64,000 bases of DNA from Nocardia pneumoniae NBRC 100136 (GTDB taxonomy: Bacteria; Actinomycetota; Actinomycetes; Mycobacteriales; Mycobacteriaceae), in contig NZ_BAGF01000044.1 in the NCBI RefSeq assembly GCF_000308755.1, positions 35,324 through 99,323 of the forward strand, given 5' to 3'. Each line of letters opens with the position of its first letter. The stretch's first letter is position 1. The notes under the pieces are model-generated. The model was not told where the DNA came from. It did no database searches and was given only the letters and a program-made list of their open reading frames with translations. Below are positions 1-12,739 of the stretch, piece by piece. A program made the translations under genes and the position numbers.

Positions 1-3000
1 GCACGTCGGCGTTGGCGAAGGCGTCCAGGTCGGTTTCGCGCACGGTGTGCAGCAGATCGGTGAACCGGGCGTTCGGGTCGATCCGCGTGCGCAGCACCAG
101 CGTGTTGACGAACATGCCGACCATCCGGTCCAGCGCGGGGTGACCGCGGCCCGCGATCGGCGAGCCGATCGTGATGTCGTCGGTGGCGGTCATACGGTGC
201 AGCAGGACCGCGAGCGCGGCGTGCAGCACCATGAACAGGCTGACATTGTTGCTGCCCGCGATCGCCTGCAATTCGCGGTGGGTGACCGGGTCCACCGCGC
301 ACTCGACGGTGCCACCCCGATAGGACGGCGTGGGCGGGCGCGGGCGGTCGGCCGGGACGGTCAGCAACTCGGGGATGCCCTCCAAGGTGCGCCGCCAGTA
401 GTCGAGCTGCCTGCTCACCAGCGAGTCCGGGTCGTCCTCGGTGCCGAGCAGGTCCTGCTGCCACAGGGTGTAATCGGCGTATTGGACCTCCGGCTCGGGC
501 CAGTCGGGCGCGACGCCCGCGCACGCCGCGCGGTAGGCGACGGCGACGTCGGCGGCCATCGGTTCCAGCGACCAGCCGTCCATCGCGATGTGGTGCACGA
601 CCAGCACCAGGACGTGCTCCTCGGATACGCCGGCCACGCCGGTCGACAGCGAGAACAGCGCCGCGCGGATCGGGACGGCGGCGGCGAGGTCGAATCCCGG
701 TGCGGCGAAGCGGCGTACGGCGTCCTCGACCTGGTCGGGCGCCACCGTCGCGCGCTGCAGCGAGATCGCCGCGTCCTCCTGGTCGAGGACGACCTGGACG
801 GGTGCGCCGTCGACCTCAGGGAACACCGTGCGCAGCGTTTCGTGCCTGGCCTGCACCGCGTGCAGCGCGGAGACGAGCGCGTCGACGTTCAGGCGGCCGG
901 TCATGCGCAAGACGAGCGGGATGTTGTACGCGCCCGCCGACCGATCCGCGACCGAGGCGCCGCCGGCGTTGAATCGGTTGAGGAACCACAGCCGCCGCTG
1001 TGCGGCCGACAGCGGGATCCGCTCCGGACGACTCCGGCGCACCAGCGCGGGACGTCCCTCGTCGGAGTGCGCGCCCGCGTCCAGCAGTTCGGCGAGATCG
1101 GCGACCGTCGGCGTGGCGAACACGGTGCGCACGGCGAGCCGCACGTTCGTCGCGGCGGCCAGCCGGGCGACGAGTTGGGTTGCCAGCAGCGAGTTTCCGC
1201 CGATGTCGAAGAAGCTGTCCTCGGCACCGACGCCCGACACGCCGACCAGCTCGCCCATCACCCGGGCGACCAGGCGCTCGGTGTCGGTGCGCGGCTCGCG
1301 GCTCGCGGTGTCGGCGACGAGCCGCGGTTCCGGCAGCGCCTTGGTGTCCAGCTTGCCGACGGGCGTCAGCGGGATGGTGTCCAGCACTGTGATGCTCGCT
1401 GGCACCATGTGCGCGGGCAGGCGCCGCGCGAGGGCGGCACGCACCGCCCCGACGTCGACGCCGGCTTTGCGATCGGCGGGCTGGATGTACGCGACGATCC
1501 GGTCGGCGTCCGCGATGCGGCGTACCTCGGTGTGCGCGAACCGCACCGCGGGATGGTCGAAGAGCGCGGCGGTGATCTCGCCGAGTTCGATGCGGAACCC
1601 GCGCATCTTCACCTGGTGATCGCTGCGGCCCAGGTAGACCAGCTCTCCGGCCGCGTTCCAGCGCACGATGTCACCGGTTCGGTACATCCTGGCGCCGGCG
1701 GGGCCGTACGGGTCGGCCACGAAACGCGCAGCGGTGAGCCCGAATCGGTCGAAGTATCCGCGTGCCATGCCAAGGCCGCCGAGGTACAGCTCGCCCGGCA
1801 CGCCGACCGGCACCGGACGCAACCGCTCGTCGAGCACCAACGCCCTGGCACCCCGCACCAGGGTGCCGATGGTGATCGGCTCGCCGACGCGCATCGGGCT
1901 CGACGCACTCACGACGATCGTGGTCTCGGTGGGCCCGTAGCCGTTGCGCAGCATCCGGCCCGGCGCCCAGCGGGCCACCAGATCCGGGGCGCATGCCTCG
2001 CCGCCGATCATCAGCGAACGCAGATGCGGCAGCGACCAGTGCTCGTGGTCGATGGTGGCCAGGGCCGCGGTGGTCATGAAGGTGTGAGTGACCCGCTCGC
2101 GTTCCAACAGGGCGGCCAACTCGTCGCCGCCGTAGATGTCCGGCGGGCAGACCACCATGGCCGCACCGGCACCCACCGCCAGCACCAGGTCGAACACCGC
2201 CGCGTCGAAGCTCGGCGTGGAGAAGTGCAGCGTGCGAGAGTGCTCGTCGACACCCATGCGGTCGCGAACCTCGTCGGCGAAGTTGGACAGACCGGCGTGG
2301 GTGACCGCGACGCCCTTGGGGACGCCGGTCGATCCGGAGGTGTAGATCAGGTAGGCGAGGTCGGACACGTGGGTGGCGCGCACCCGGTCCATGTCGCCGA
2401 TCGGCGCTGCCTCGTATCCGCCCAATTCGTCGGCGAATTCGGCGCTGTCCAGCAGCAGCCACTCGGTGTCCACGTCCGCCGGGGAGCTCGCACGCAGTCG
2501 CTCGGCGTGCTCGTCGGCCGTGATGCCGATCGAGCAGCCGGAGTCGCTGAGCATGTGCCGAACCCGATCGGCCGGGTACTTCGGGTCGACCGGCACGAAC
2601 GCGGCGCCGGACTTGGCCACGGCGAGCATCGCGACGACCGAATCGATCGACCGGGTGAGGCCGAGCGCGACCCGGTCCTCCGCCCCGAGCCCGCGGGCGA
2701 TCAACGCGCGCGCCAAACGGTTCGAGCGCTGATCGACCTCGGCGTAGGTCAGCGATGTGGCGTCAGAGCACAGGGCCGGGTGGTCTGGATACCTGCGCGC
2801 GGTGGCGGTGAAGAAGTCACCCAGCGTGCTCGGCGGGGAAACCGGGCCGCCCTTCGCGGGGGCGAGGGTGCGGCGCTCGCGTTCGGTGCGCGCGTCGATG
2901 TCGCGCACCAGCACCTGCGGATCGGCGGTGACGGCGGCGAGCACCCGCAGGAACCGGTCGGCCAGTGTCTCGATCGTCGCCTCGTCGAAAAGTTCGGCGG

Positions 3001-6000
3001 CATAGACGAATTCGAAGCTGCCCGGATCGCCGAGGTGTGCTCCGGCGTCGAAACCGATGTTCGCGACGCGCAACTCCAGGTCGAATTTCGCCAGCGCGAT
3101 ATCCAAGGGCTCCGCGCGCAGCGCGAGGCCGGGCAGCTCCAGCGTCGGCACGGGGCCGTCCTGCACGCTCAGCGCCACCTGGAACAGCGGGTGCCGGCCC
3201 GACGAGCGGGACTCGCGGCCGAGTTCCTCCACGATGCGCTCGAACGGGATGTCGGCGTGCGCCATCGCGGCCAGCTCGGTGTCGCGGTCGGCGCGCAGCA
3301 AGTCGGCGAAGCCACGGTCGGGGTCCACGTCCGAGCGCAGCACCAGCGTGTTCACGAACATGCCGACCAGCTCGTCGAGCTTGGTGTCGGTTCGGCCGGC
3401 CACCGGTGTGCCGATCACGATGTCGCGGCCGCCGGTGACGCAGCGCAGCAGCACCGCGAAGGCCGAACGCAGCACCATGAACTTGCTCACGCCCTGGTCG
3501 CGGGCGATCTCGGAAAGTCTGCGCTGCACCGGCTCCGGCACCGTGAAACGCACGGTTCCGGCCCGCTGGGTCGGCTCCGTGGGGCGCGGCCGGTCGTAGG
3601 GCATCGGCAGCTGGTCGGGAATGTCGGCCAGCGCTCTCCGCCAGTACTCCAACTGGGTGCTCGCCACACTGGCCGGGTCGTCCTCGGCGCCGAGGCAGGC
3701 GCGCTGCCAGAGCCCGAAGTCGGCGTACTGCACCGGAAGCGGAGCCCACGACGGCGCATCGCCCTCGTGCCGTGCCGCATACGCGGTCGCGAGGTCCTTG
3801 GTCAGCGGGCCGAGCGACCAACCGTCGGCGGCGATGTGGTGCACCACGATGCCGAGCAGATAGCGCTCGGGCGAGGTGCGCAGCAGCGACACACGCACCG
3901 GCGTCTGCCGGGTGAGGTCGAAACCGGTGTGCGCCAAGGCTTCCAGCGCGGCTTTGGCACCGGAATCGTCGATGTCGGTCGCCACCACGTCCGGCACCGC
4001 CCGCTCGACCGGCAACACCACCTGCTGGGCGCCTTCGGCGTCCTCCGGGAACACGGTGCGCAGCACTTCATGTCGCCGCACCAGGTCGGCGAGCGCGGCG
4101 CGCAAGGCAGGCACGTCCAGCTCACCGGCGATGCGGATCACGAAAGCGATGTTGTAGGCGCTCGATTCGGGCGCATATCTGTTGAGGAACCACAACCGCT
4201 GCTGCGGCAGCGACAATGGGATACGTCCCGGACGCGGCGTCTGCACCGCCAGCGCCGGCCGCCGCGTCCGGGGCGCCGCGGCCAGCTGCTCGGCGACCCC
4301 GGCGACGGTGGGCATCTCGAAGATCGACCGCACCGGCAGCTCCACGCCGAACTTCGCGTGGATCGCCGCCGCGAGCCTGGTGGCCAGCAGCGAGTTGCCG
4401 CCGAGATCGAAGAAGCTGTCCTCCGCGCCGGTGACCGGGCGGCCGAGGACATCGCCGAACACGCCCGCGACCTGCAACTCCAGCTCGGTGCTCGGCGCAC
4501 GGGAGGTGCCCGAAGCCGCGAACACCGGCTCCGGCAACGCCTTGCGGTCCAGCTTGCCCGCCGGAGTGACCGGAACCTCGTCCAGCACGGCGATCGACGC
4601 GGGCACCATGTAGCCGGGCAGCTGCTGGCGCACGGTCTCCAGAACGGCCTTCGGCTCGACCGGCCGGTCGGCCGTCACGTAGGAGGCCAGCCGTACCTGG
4701 CCGCGCTCGTCGGTGTGCACCACGGTCAGCGCGAAGCGGACGCCGGGATGCATGCGCAGCGCGTGGTCGACCTCGCGCAGTTCGATGCGGAAACCGCGGA
4801 TCTTGATCTGGTCGTCGGCGCGTCCGAGGAAGCGCAACTGTCCCGACCGCTCCAGGACCACCAGATCGCCGGTGCGGTACATGCGTTCGCCGCGCCTGCC
4901 GTGCGGGTTGGCCACGAATCGCTGCGCGGTCAGGCCGAAGCGGCCGAGGTACCCGCGGGCGATGCCGGGGCCGGAGACGTACAGTTCGCCCGGCGTGCCC
5001 GGCGGCACCGGGTGCAGGCGGTTGTCCAGCACGAACAGCCGCATGCCGCGCACCGGCATGCCGAGCGGCACCGGGCGACCCGGCGCCATCGGCCCGGACG
5101 CGGTCGCGGCGACGGTGGCCTCCGACGGGCCGTACATGTTGTGCATGCGATGTCCGGCGGTCCAGGTCTCGACCAGTTCCTCAGAGCATGCGTCACCGCC
5201 GACGATGACCGCCTGGAGGTCGTCGAGCCCCTCGTTCGGCACGGTGGCCAGCGCGGCGGGCGTCACGAACGCGTGCGTCACCCGCTCCTCGCGCAGCAGA
5301 CCGGCCAGTTCGGCGCCGCCGTACATGCCCGCGGGGGCGATCACCATGGTGGCGCCCGCGGCGAAGCAGAGCAGCATCTCCAGTACCGACGCGTCGAAGC
5401 TGGGTGAGGAGAAGTGCAGCGTGCGCGCCGCGTCCGAGACGCCGAACAGGTAGGTCTGCTCGGCGGCGAGCGAGGCGATGCCCGCGTGCGTGACGACGAC
5501 CGCCTTGGGCGTGCCGGTGGAGCCGGAGGTGTAGATCAGGTAGGCCGGTTGGCTCACCCGCATCGGCTGGTGTCGCTCGGCGTCGGTGATCGGATCCGCC
5601 GGATAACCGGCGAGTTCGGCGGCCAATTCGTCGGAGCCGAGCACCAGCCAGTCGACCTGCGATTTGCGGTGCCTGCCCTGCGCCTGCGGCCAGGCGGGCA
5701 TGGCGGCCAGGCTCGCGGAGTCGGTCAGGCCGACCATGGCGCCGGAGTCGCCGATCATGTGCGCGATCCGCTCACCGGGGTAGCTCGGGTCGATCGGCAC
5801 GTAGGCCGCACCGGTCTTGGCGACGGCCCACACGGCGGTGATCGCGTCCAGGCCGCGTGGCAGTGCGATCGCGACGACCATCTCGGGACCGGCGCCGTGT
5901 TCGATGAGGGCGCGGGCCAGGGTGTTCGAGCGCTCGTCGAGTTCCCGGTAGGTGGTGTCGGCGCCCAGGTAGCGCACCGCCACCGCGTCCGGCAGCCGCT

Positions 6001-9000
6001 CGGCGGTGCCGGTGAGCAACGTGGCCAGGGTGATCGGCGACTCGGCCGGTGCGCCGCCGAGGGGCACCAGGTTCTCGGTTTCCTTGCGGTCCAGGATGGG
6101 CAGGTCGCCCACCGGCAGCTCGGGCGCGGCCACACCCCCGCTCAGCATCGCGACGAACCGGCGCGCGAACGACCGCACCGTGCTCTGATCGAAAACATCG
6201 GTGGCATAACCGAATTCGGCCGACAGCGGCCCATCGCCGGTGTCGTCGTGCACAACCAGCTGCAAGTCGAATTTCGCGACGTCCGTGGCGATCGGCAGCA
6301 CCCGAGCGCGCACGCCGGGCAGTTCGATGCGCAGATCCGGCGCGTGATCGTAGGACAGCATCACCTGGAACAGCGGATGGCGCGACGGCGAGCGCTCCGG
6401 GTTGACCACCTCGACCAGCCGCTCGAACGGCACGTCGGCGTTGGCGAAGGCGTTGAGGTCGGCCTCGCGGACCACGTCCAGCATCCGGTCGAAGCCGGCG
6501 GCCGGGTCGACCTCGGTGCGCAGCACCAGCGTGTTGACGAACATGCCGACCAGATCGTCCAGCGCCGGGTCCGAACGACCCGCGATGGGCGTGCCGATCG
6601 CGATGTCCCCGCTCGCGCACAGCCGCGACAGCAGTGTGGCCAGGGCCGCGTGCAGCACCATGAACATGCTCACGCCGCGGCTGGACGCCAATTCGACCGC
6701 GGCACGGCGGATCTCGGCCGGAATGGTGAAATCGACGCGGCCGCCCACGGTGGATCTGTGCAGCGGGCGCGGCCGGTCCAGCGGTAGGTCGAGTTGGTCG
6801 GGTAATCCGGCCAGCGCCGAGCGCCAATGCGTCAGCTGACGACTGAGCGCACTGGCCGGATCGGATTCCTCGCCGAGCAGTTCGCGCTGCCAGAGCGCGA
6901 AGTCGGCGTACTGCACCGGCAGATCGGTCCACTGCGGCGCGGCGCCGTCGGCGCGCGCGGACACCGCGGTCATCAGGTCCCGGGCCAGTGGCGCGATGGA
7001 CCAGCCGTCGCCGCAGATGTGATGCAGCACGATGAGGAACACGTGCTGCTGCGGCCCGGTGCGATACAGCGCGACCCGGATCGGGGCCTGACTGCGCAGA
7101 TCGAAACCGTAGCCGGCGTATTCGGTGGCCAGCGCGTCCACGTCGGCGCCGGTGGCCTCGATCGGGTCGAGCATCAGCGGAATCGCGTCGGCCGGGTGGA
7201 TCAGCTGGTAGGGCCCCTCCGGCGACTCCGGGAAGGTGGTGCGCAGGCTCTCGTGCCGTTCGATGACGTCGACCAGGCCCGCGCGCAGCGCCGCCACGTC
7301 CAGCGGACCGTCGAGCTCGACGGCCAGCGGCATGTTGTAGGCGGCGGCGTGCTCGGAGAACCGGTTGAGGATCCACAAGCGCTGCTGTGCCTGGGACAGC
7401 GGGATCCGGTCCGGCCGCTCGGCGGGCGTCAGCCGCGGCGACGACGCGTCGGAGGTCTGCATGGCGAAACGCTGGGTGAGCGCCGCGATCGTCGAGGCCT
7501 CGAACAGATCGCGAATGGTCAGCGCGGTGCCGAGCGCGGCGTTGATCCTGGCCACCGCGCGCGCGGCGATGAGCGAGTTGCCGCCCATCTCGAAAAAGCT
7601 GTCCTCGACACCGATCTCGGTGTCCAAGACCTCCGCGAAGATGCTCGCGAGCACCCGCTCCACCTCGGTGCGCGGCTCGGCCACCGGCCGAATCGGACGG
7701 GTGCCGACCGCGGGCGCGGGCAACGCTTTGCGATCGATCTTGCCGTTGGCGTTCAGCGGCAGTTCGTCGAGCTGCATCAGCGCGGAGGGCACCATGTACC
7801 CCGGCAGTGTGCGCCGCAGGCCGGTCAGCAGCGCGGCGGTGTCCAGGCGGACATCGCCGTCCGCGTGCTTGGCCGCGACGACGTAGGCGACCAGCTCGTC
7901 GCCGGTGCGCCCGGTATGCGCCACGCAGACCGCGCGGGCCACCCCCGGGTCGTCGAGCAGCGCGGCCTCGATCTCCCCGAGTTCGATGCGCAAGCCGCGG
8001 ATCTTGACCTGGAAGTCGCTGCGGCCCAGGTATTCCAGCACGCCCGGCTCGTCGCCGGAGCGGCCGACCTGCCACCGCGCCAGGTCACCGGTGCGATACA
8101 TCCGGGCGCCGGGGGTGAACGGGTTGGCCACGAATCGGTCCGCGGTCAACCGCGGTTGTCGCAGGTAGCCGCGGGCCAATTGGACACCGGCGAGGTACAG
8201 TTCGCCGACCGCGCCGGGCGGGACCGGTTGCAGCCGCGAATCCAGTACGTAGGTCTGGGTGTTCCACACCGGCGAGCCGATCGGCACGCTGCCTGCGTCC
8301 GGTGCGCAAGGCCAGTAGGTGACGTCAACGGCGGCTTCGGTGGGGCCGTACAGGTTGTGCAGCTCGCAGGTGGGTAATGCGGCGTAGAACTCGCGGACGG
8401 CGGCGGCGGGTAAGGCCTCGCCGCTGCAGAACACCCGGCGCAGGCCGGTGCAGCCGCTCAGGTCGGCCTCGGTGACGAACACCGACAGCATCGACGGCAC
8501 GAAATGCGCTGTGGTGATGCCTTTTTCCGCGATGACGCGGGCGAGGTAGGCCGGGTCGCGGTGGCCGTCGGGTGCGGCGACCACCAGGCGTGCGCCGATC
8601 TGCAAGGGCCAGAAGAATTCCCACACCGACACATCGAAGGTCGCTGGTGTCTTCTGCAGCACCGCGTCGGTGCGGTCGAGCGGGTACTCGTGCTGCATCC
8701 AGCGCAGGCGGTTGACGATCGCGGCGTGCGTGACGCCGACGCCCTTGGGCTTTCCGGTCGAGCCGGAGGTGAAGATCACGTACGCGAGGTGATCGGGGCG
8801 CAGTTCGCCGCGGCGGTCGGCGTCGGTGATCGGCGCGGCGTCGAAGCCGGATACCCGGGCGGTGTCGATGTCCAGCCTCGGCGCGACCTCGGGCAGGTCG
8901 AGTTCGTCGCGTGCCGCGGTGAGCACGCACAGCGGTTCGGCGTGACGCAGGATCTGCCCGATCCGCCCGGCGGGATGCTCCGGATCCAGCGGCAGGTACG

Positions 9001-10645
9001 CCGCGCCCGCCTGGACGATCGCGTACATGCCGACGACCAGATCGACGCTGCGGCGCAGGCACAGCGCGACCGTGGTATCCGGACCGGCGCCGCGGGCGAT
9101 GAGCAGCCGGGCCAGGCGGTTGGCGCGCGCGTGCAGTTCGGCGTAGGTCAGCGCCTCGTCGCCGAACTCGAGCGCGATCGTGTCCGGATCGGCCGCGGCG
9201 CGCTCGGCGAACAGGCTCGCGAGCGTGCCGTCCTGCCGGGGCGTCTCGGTGGCGTTCCAGGCCCGCAGGACCTGGTCCCGCTCGAGGTCGGTGATCGCGA
9301 CGAGCGATTCGGTGGGCGTCTGCGGATCGGCCTCCAGAAACCGGCCGAGGAAGTCCAGGTAGCGCGCGTGATGCACGCCGACCTCGGCGTCACTGTAGAG
9401 CCGGGGATTGGCTTCGAAGTCGACGCGGAGGCGGTCGCCGGCGCCGTTGTAGACGTTGATCGACAGATCCTCGACCGGCCCGGTGGCCAGCACGTGGATC
9501 GAGCCGACCAGATCGCCGAACCGCAGCTCGTTGTGGAACAGCATCAGGTTGACCATCGGCCCGAAGAATCCGCGCGCGTCGCGGGAGTAGCCGCTGTCGC
9601 GCCGGATGTCCTCGTGGCGGTAGCGCTGATGACGCAGCGCGCCGGTGATCTGCAGTTCGGCCGCTTTCACCAGGTCGGCGACCGTGGTGGAGTCGTCCAT
9701 CCGCAACCGGATCGGCACGACGTTGGAGACGACGCCCGCCGAGCGGCGCAGCGACACCGTGGTGCGCGCCGAGACCGGCAGGCTCAAGACCACGTCGCGG
9801 TTGCCGGTCACCGACCGCACATACGCCGCCAGCGCCGCGACGAACATCGCGGCGTCGGTCGTGTCGCACGCGGCGGTCGCCGCTTCCAGCGCGGCGTGGC
9901 GCTCGTCGTCGAGCACGGCGGTGGCGAGTCTGCGACCAGCGTCGTGCGTGGCGGCGGTGAGCCGAGCGCCACCCAGCGTGACCGGCTCGCCGACCCCGGA
10001 CAGCTGCTCGAGCCAGTATTCGCGGTCGTTGTGGAATCGGCTGGAGCTGTGGTAGCGCGCCTCGTCGGCGTAGATCTCGGCCAGCGGGTTCGCACGCGAG
10101 GCGATCGGCTCGGTCTGATTCTCCAACGCCGTGTAGATCTCCGCCGTGCGGGTGAGCGCGTTCATCGCGCCGTAGCCGTCGATGGCGATGTGGTGGGCGC
10201 AGGAATACCAGATGTAGTGGGACTCCCCGATCCGAAGCACCGCGTTGGAGGTCAGCGGGTCGCGCTCCAGATCGATCGGCGAGTTCGTGTGCTCGTGCAT
10301 CCAGCGCAGCGCCGCCGCGTGTGGATCGGGCTCCGAGCGCAGGTCGATGCGGGCCCAGCCGGGCCGGTGCACCGGATCGACGAGCTGGTACGGACTGCCG
10401 TCGATCTCCACCACGCGAACCTGGCCGACCTGGGTCTCGGCACCGAACCGCTCGATCGAGTACAGCAGCCGTCCCTCATCCAGATCACCGTGGATCTCGA
10501 CGTACTGCGAAATCGTCAGCGGCACGTCGGGGCGGATGCGCTGCGCGTACCAGAGAGCCGTCTGTGCGGGTGACAGAGCAAACGGTTGTGCCGAAAATTC
10601 GCCGGATGAACATTGGTCGACGCGATCCGTGGCCAATGAACTCAT
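1..10645 (-). CDS. Multimodular non-ribosomal peptide synthetase, 5' part (C-A-T-C-A-T-C-A-T-C...)
   Basis: About 3,548 residues are visible; the gene runs off the left edge, so later modules and any thioesterase are not seen. The ATG at 10645 has GGAG six bases upstream. Domains: C1 (HHIAIDG near residue 150), A1 ([10 protein letters not shown] near 625), T1 (GGNSL near 1018), C2 (HHICGDG near 1208), A2 (TSGSTGTPK near 1705), T2 (GGNSL near 2078), C3 (HHIAADG near 2270), A3 ([10 protein letters not shown] near 2770), T3 (GGNSL near 3147), C4 (HHIAMDG near 3350, cut). No epimerisation or methylation domain is seen. Module 1 resembles E. coli EntF in both C and A domains. Its specificity residues read D-V-W-H-F-S-L-V-D, the EntF serine code, so serine is predicted. 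A2 (D-A-L-F-I-G-M-V-A) and A3 (D-A-F-F-M-G-G-I-V) match no code I know well. The product is unknown; an acyl- or aryl-capped Ser-X-X peptide is an inference. Confidence 0.95.
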   Translation of the reverse strand, partial: MSSLATDRVDQCSSGEFSAQPFALSPAQTALWYAQRIRPDVPLTISQYVEIHGDLDEGRLLYSIERFGAETQVGQVRVVEIDGSPYQLVDPVHRPGWARIDLRSEPDPHAAALRWMHEHTNSPIDLERDPLTSNAVLRIGESHYIWYSCAHHIAIDGYGAMNALTRTAEIYTALENQTEPIASRANPLAEIYADEARYHSSSRFHNDREYWLEQLSGVGEPVTLGGARLTAATHDAGRRLATAVLDDERHAALEAATAACDTTDAAMFVAALAAYVRSVTGNRDVVLSLPVSARTTVSLRRSAGVVSNVVPIRLRMDDSTTVADLVKAAELQITGALRHQRYRHEDIRRDSGYSRDARGFFGPMVNLMLFHNELRFGDLVGSIHVLATGPVEDLSINVYNGAGDRLRVDFEANPRLYSDAEVGVHHARYLDFLGRFLEADPQTPTESLVAITDLERDQVLRAWNATETPRQDGTLASLFAERAAADPDTIALEFGDEALTYAELHARANRLARLLIARGAGPDTTVALCLRRSVDLVVGMYAIVQAGAAYLPLDPEHPAGRIGQILRHAEPLCVLTAARDELDLPEVAPRLDIDTARVSGFDAAPITDADRRGELRPDHLAYVIFTSGSTGKPKGVGVTHAAIVNRLRWMQHEYPLDRTDAVLQKTPATFDVSVWEFFWPLQIGARLVVAAPDGHRDPAYLARVIAEKGITTAHFVPSMLSVFVTEADLSGCTGLRRVFCSGEALPAAAVREFYAALPTCELHNLYGPTEAAVDVTYWPCAPDAGSVPIGSPVWNTQTYVLDSRLQPVPPGAVGELYLAGVQLARGYLRQPRLTADRFVANPFTPGARMYRTGDLARWQVGRSGDEPGVLEYLGRSDFQVKIRGLRIELGEIEAALLDDPGVARAVCVAHTGRTGDELVAYVVAAKHADGDVRLDTAALLTGLRRTLPGYMVPSALMQLDELPLNANGKIDRKALPAPAVGTRPIRPVAEPRTEVERVLASIFAEVLDTEIGVEDSFFEMGGNSLIAARAVARINAALGTALTIRDLFEASTIAALTQRFAMQTSDASSPRLTPAERPDRIPLSQAQQRLWILNRFSEHAAAYNMPLAVELDGPLDVAALRAGLVDVIERHESLRTTFPESPEGPYQLIHPADAIPLMLDPIEATGADVDALATEYAGYGFDLRSQAPIRVALYRTGPQQHVFLIVLHHICGDGWSIAPLARDLMTAVSARADGAAPQWTDLPVQYADFALWQRELLGEESDPASALSRQLTHWRSALAGLPDQLDLPLDRPRPLHRSTVGGRVDFTIPAEIRRAAVELASSRGVSMFMVLHAALATLLSRLCASGDIAIGTPIAGRSDPALDDLVGMFVNTLVLRTEVDPAAGFDRMLDVVREADLNAFANADVPFERLVEVVNPERSPSRHPLFQVMLSYDHAPDLRIELPGVRARVLPIATDVAKFDLQLVVHDDTGDGPLSAEFGYATDVFDQSTVRSFARRFVAMLSGGVAAPELPVGDLPILDRKETENLVPLGGAPAESPITLATLLTGTAERLPDAVAVRYLGADTTYRELDERSNTLARALIEHGAGPEMVVAIALPRGLDAITAVWAVAKTGAAYVPIDPSYPGERIAHMIGDSGAMVGLTDSASLAAMPAWPQAQGRHRKSQVDWLVLGSDELAAELAGYPADPITDAERHQPMRVSQPAYLIYTSGSTGTPKAVVVTHAGIASLAAEQTYLFGVSDAARTLHFSSPSFDASVLEMLLCFAAGATMVIAPAGMYGGAELAGLLREERVTHAFVTPAALATVPNEGLDDLQAVIVGGDACSEELVETWTAGHRMHNMYGPSEATVAATASGPMAPGRPVPLGMPVRGMRLFVLDNRLHPVPPGTPGELYVSGPGIARGYLGRFGLTAQRFVANPHGRRGERMYRTGDLVVLERSGQLRFLGRADDQIKIRGFRIELREVDHALRMHPGVRFALTVVHTDERGQVRLASYVTADRPVEPKAVLETVRQQLPGYMVPASIAVLDEVPVTPAGKLDRKALPEPVFAASGTSRAPSTELELQVAGVFGDVLGRPVTGAEDSFFDLGGNSLLATRLAAAIHAKFGVELPVRSIFEMPTVAGVAEQLAAAPRTRRPALAVQTPRPGRIPLSLPQQRLWFLNRYAPESSAYNIAFVIRIAGELDVPALRAALADLVRRHEVLRTVFPEDAEGAQQVVLPVERAVPDVVATDIDDSGAKAALEALAHTGFDLTRQTPVRVSLLRTSPERYLLGIVVHHIAADGWSLGPLTKDLATAYAARHEGDAPSWAPLPVQYADFGLWQRACLGAEDDPASVASTQLEYWRRALADIPDQLPMPYDRPRPTEPTQRAGTVRFTVPEPVQRRLSEIARDQGVSKFMVLRSAFAVLLRCVTGGRDIVIGTPVAGRTDTKLDELVGMFVNTLVLRSDVDPDRGFADLLRADRDTELAAMAHADIPFERIVEELGRESRSSGRHPLFQVALSVQDGPVPTLELPGLALRAEPLDIALAKFDLELRVANIGFDAGAHLGDPGSFEFVYAAELFDEATIETLADRFLRVLAAVTADPQVLVRDIDARTERERRTLAPAKGGPVSPPSTLGDFFTATARRYPDHPALCSDATSLTYAEVDQRSNRLARALIARGLGAEDRVALGLTRSIDSVVAMLAVAKSGAAFVPVDPKYPADRVRHMLSDSGCSIGITADEHAERLRASSPADVDTEWLLLDSAEFADELGGYEAAPIGDMDRVRATHVSDLAYLIYTSGSTGVPKGVAVTHAGLSNFADEVRDRMGVDEHSRTLHFSTPSFDAAVFDLVLAVGAGAAMVVCPPDIYGGDELAALLERERVTHTFMTTAALATIDHEHWSLPHLRSLMIGGEACAPDLVARWAPGRMLRNGYGPTETTIVVSASSPMRVGEPITIGTLVRGARALVLDERLRPVPVGVPGELYLGGLGMARGYFDRFGLTAARFVADPYGPAGARMYRTGDIVRWNAAGELVYLGRSDHQVKMRGFRIELGEITAALFDHPAVRFAHTEVRRIADADRIVAYIQPADRKAGVDVGAVRAALARRLPAHMVPASITVLDTIPLTPVGKLDTKALPEPRLVADTASREPRTDTERLVARVMGELVGVSGVGAEDSFFDIGGNSLLATQLVARLAAATNVRLAVRTVFATPTVADLAELLDAGAHSDEGRPALVRRSRPERIPLSAAQRRLWFLNRFNAGGASVADRSAGAYNIPLVLRMTGRLNVDALVSALHAVQARHETLRTVFPEVDGAPVQVVLDQEDAAISLQRATVAPDQVEDAVRRFAAPGFDLAAAVPIRAALFSLSTGVAGVSEEHVLVLVVHHIAMDGWSLEPMAADVAVAYRAACAGVAPDWPEPEVQYADYTLWQQDLLGTEDDPDSLVSRQLDYWRRTLEGIPELLTVPADRPRPPTPSYRGGTVECAVDPVTHRELQAIAGSNNVSLFMVLHAALAVLLHRMTATDDITIGSPIAGRGHPALDRMVGMFVNTLVLRTRIDPNARFTDLLHTVRETDLDAFANADV

Positions 10646-10999
10646 CAATCACTCCGTTCTGCCGCTATTGACGCAACTCCCCGAGCACCATCACAGCAAG
10701 CGCACGCGCGCCAGCCGGGACGTGATCCACGCCCTATGATTCGGAGCATCACATCAGCCGGATTGCCAGCGTTTTGGATTTGTTTCACATCCAACGCCCT
10801 TGGCAGAAGGCCATTTTGGTTGGTTACATTTCCGCAAACATTGCGACTCGATGCGGTCGAGCCAAAAGGAAACAGCACCTGACCAGACCGTCCGATGCTA
10901 CTCCGACGCTCAGTGGAGTTATCGAGCTAACGCCGCGCAACGCAACACCGCCCCAGTACTTCAGGACAAGTTGGGGGCAAGAACAAACTGAATGTTCGG
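10646..10999. other. Intergenic region upstream of the NRPS gene
   Basis: This 354-bp stretch separates the NRPS start from the end of lnt, which is transcribed the same way. It is less GC-rich than its flanks, particularly 10770-10900, and should hold the NRPS promoter. A 6-bp-arm inverted repeat (TTGGAT, nine bases, ATCCAA) lies at 10774-10794, about 130 bp upstream of the start, but such a repeat could arise by chance. I see no sequence resembling an IdeR/DtxR iron box. No credible gene is present. Confidence 0.5.
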
Positions 11000-12739
11000 T
11001 TATTTCTGGTTCGGTTGGACTACCGGTCGAGCGTTCACGCCAGAGTGGTCGGTCGAGTCGTCCTCGCGCGTGGATCGCCGCCGGAGGATCGCGGCCAGTA
11101 CGGCGGCAGCGGTCAGAATAGCGAAAACTCGCTCCGGTACCGGGCCAATTCGCGTGGCAAGCGTGTTGTCGTCGCGCAGCGGAAGCTCCGCGACCAAGGC
11201 GGCGGGCACGAACAGCGCCGTTTCCTGCCGCACGCTGCCATCGGCGGCGATGATCGCGCTCACACCCGAGGTGGCCGCGACAACCAGCGCCCTGCCGTGC
11301 TCGACGGCACGGATACGCGACATGGCCAGCTGCTGATAGGTCATCTCGCTGTCGCCGAAGGTAGCGTTGTTGGTGGGCACGGTGAGCAGCTCGGCGCCCG
11401 CGCGCATCGCGTCTTCGAACGACCGGTCGAAGGCCACCTCGTAACAGGTGGCGACGCCGATGTCGATACCCGCGGCCCGCACCACGCCGTCGCCGTGGCC
11501 CGGGACGAAATACCCTGCTCGATCGGCGTATTCGGAGAACAGCCGGAAGAAGCCGCGCATCGGCAGGTACTCGCCGAAGGGCTGGATGATCTTCTTGTCG
11601 TGCCGCTCCCCCGGGCCCGCCGCGCCGTTCCACACCATCACCGAGTTGGTGGTGGTCCGATCCGAGTTGACCAGCACCGCGCCGACCAGGATCGGTGCGC
11701 CGATCCGCTCGGAGGCCGCGGTGATCAAGGCGGCGGCGTCGCCATTGCGCAGCGGATCGATGTCCGAGGAGTTCTCCGGCCAGATCACCACGTCCGGTCG
11801 GGGTACGCGGCCCGCGGCGACGTCCGCGGCCAATTCCTCGGTGCGCCGCACGTGGTTGTCCAGCACGGCACGCCGTTGTTCGTTGAAATCCAGTCCCAGC
11901 CGCGGCACGCTCCCTTGGATCGCGGCGACCGTAACCGTTCGGTCGCCCGCGTCCGGGTCGGGCAAGGCCGAGCGGAGCAGCAGTCCGGCGACCGGCATGA
12001 CAGCCACCGTGAGCACCGCCGCGGCATACGCCAGTCGGGCCGCCCGGGCCCCGATCGCGGAGGTTCCGGGCTGGGCCTCGTCTTCCCTTCCGGGTGCACG
12101 ACGCGACCACAGCAGGGACAGCAGTGCCGCGGCGCCGGTTCCGGTGAGGGCCACCGCGAACCCGACCAGCGGTGCGCCACCGACCGCGGCCAGCGAGAGG
12201 AACCAGCCGTCGGCTTGACCGAATGCCAAACGACCCCAGGGAAATCCGCCGAAGGGGAAGCTGGAGCGGCCCCACTCGGCGGTCGTCCAGGCCAGCGCCA
12301 CCCACAGAGGCCAGCCGGGCAGCGTGCCGACGAGCCGGGCCAGCAGGCCGAAGACGCCCACGTAGACCGCGCACGCGGTGGACAGCGCGAGCCACGGCAC
12401 CGGCCCCACGTAGATGCCGGTCCACGGCAGCAACGGAACGAAGAACGCCAGACCGGCCAGGAATCCGTAACCGAACCCCCCGCGCAGGCGCCCAGCGCTT
12501 CGGACGACCAGCGCGAGCACCGCGATGCCCATTGGCGCGAGGAACCACCACGGTCGCGGCGGAAAGCTGCCGAACAGCAGCAGTCCGGCGAGGATCGCCG
12601 CCCCCGAGCGCGCTGGCACCGGACGCCCGCGCACCGCGGGCGACAGCGACCGCACCCATTCCGCTACCCGCTCGCGCACCATCACCCGGCTACCGTCCGC
12701 CATCCGTTCGCCATCCGCCACTCGGCGGACGCACGCCAT
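11000..12739 (-). CDS. lnt: Apolipoprotein N-acyltransferase
   Basis: Predicted to add the third acyl chain to the N-terminal cysteine of lipoproteins at the outer face of the membrane. The N-terminal ~240 residues are strongly hydrophobic with several membrane segments; a nitrilase-like domain follows, then a final membrane helix and a charged tail. The Glu-Lys-Cys triad is visible: WPENSS (about residue 321), DKKIIQPFGEYLP (about 380) and VATCYEVAF (about 430). The length of 579 aa is slightly long; Met13 (12703) and Met20 (12682) are equally plausible starts, and the extra N-terminal stretch contains a short repeated DNA motif. In mycobacteria lnt is fused or adjacent to ppm1, but here the next gene downstream is the NRPS. 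Confidence 0.93.
   Translation of the reverse strand: MACVRRVADGERMADGSRVMVRERVAEWVRSLSPAVRGRPVPARSGAAILAGLLLFGSFPPRPWWFLAPMGIAVLALVVRSAGRLRGGFGYGFLAGLAFFVPLLPWTGIYVGPVPWLALSTACAVYVGVFGLLARLVGTLPGWPLWVALAWTTAEWGRSSFPFGGFPWGRLAFGQADGWFLSLAAVGGAPLVGFAVALTGTGAAALLSLLWSRRAPGREDEAQPGTSAIGARAARLAYAAAVLTVAVMPVAGLLLRSALPDPDAGDRTVTVAAIQGSVPRLGLDFNEQRRAVLDNHVRRTEELAADVAAGRVPRPDVVIWPENSSDIDPLRNGDAAALITAASERIGAPILVGAVLVNSDRTTTNSVMVWNGAAGPGERHDKKIIQPFGEYLPMRGFFRLFSEYADRAGYFVPGHGDGVVRAAGIDIGVATCYEVAFDRSFEDAMRAGAELLTVPTNNATFGDSEMTYQQLAMSRIRAVEHGRALVVAATSGVSAIIAADGSVRQETALFVPAALVAELPLRDDNTLATRIGPVPERVFAILTAAAVLAAILRRRSTREDDSTDHSGVNARPVVQPNQK

Noticed and set aside
47..5407. Very long plus-strand open frames opposite the NRPS (up to about 1,786 codons)
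   Set aside because: These are shadows of the high-GC minus-strand NRPS frame; their products are Arg/Gly/His-rich with no domain, while the minus strand encodes intact C, A and T domains.
8504..10573. 689-codon plus-strand frame
   Set aside because: Antisense shadow of NRPS module 1; no homology and composition typical of shadow frames.
10646..10999. Iron-box (IdeR/DtxR) operator for a putative siderophore NRPS
   Set aside because: No sequence resembling TTAGGTTAGSCTAACCTAA was found, so iron control is not claimed.
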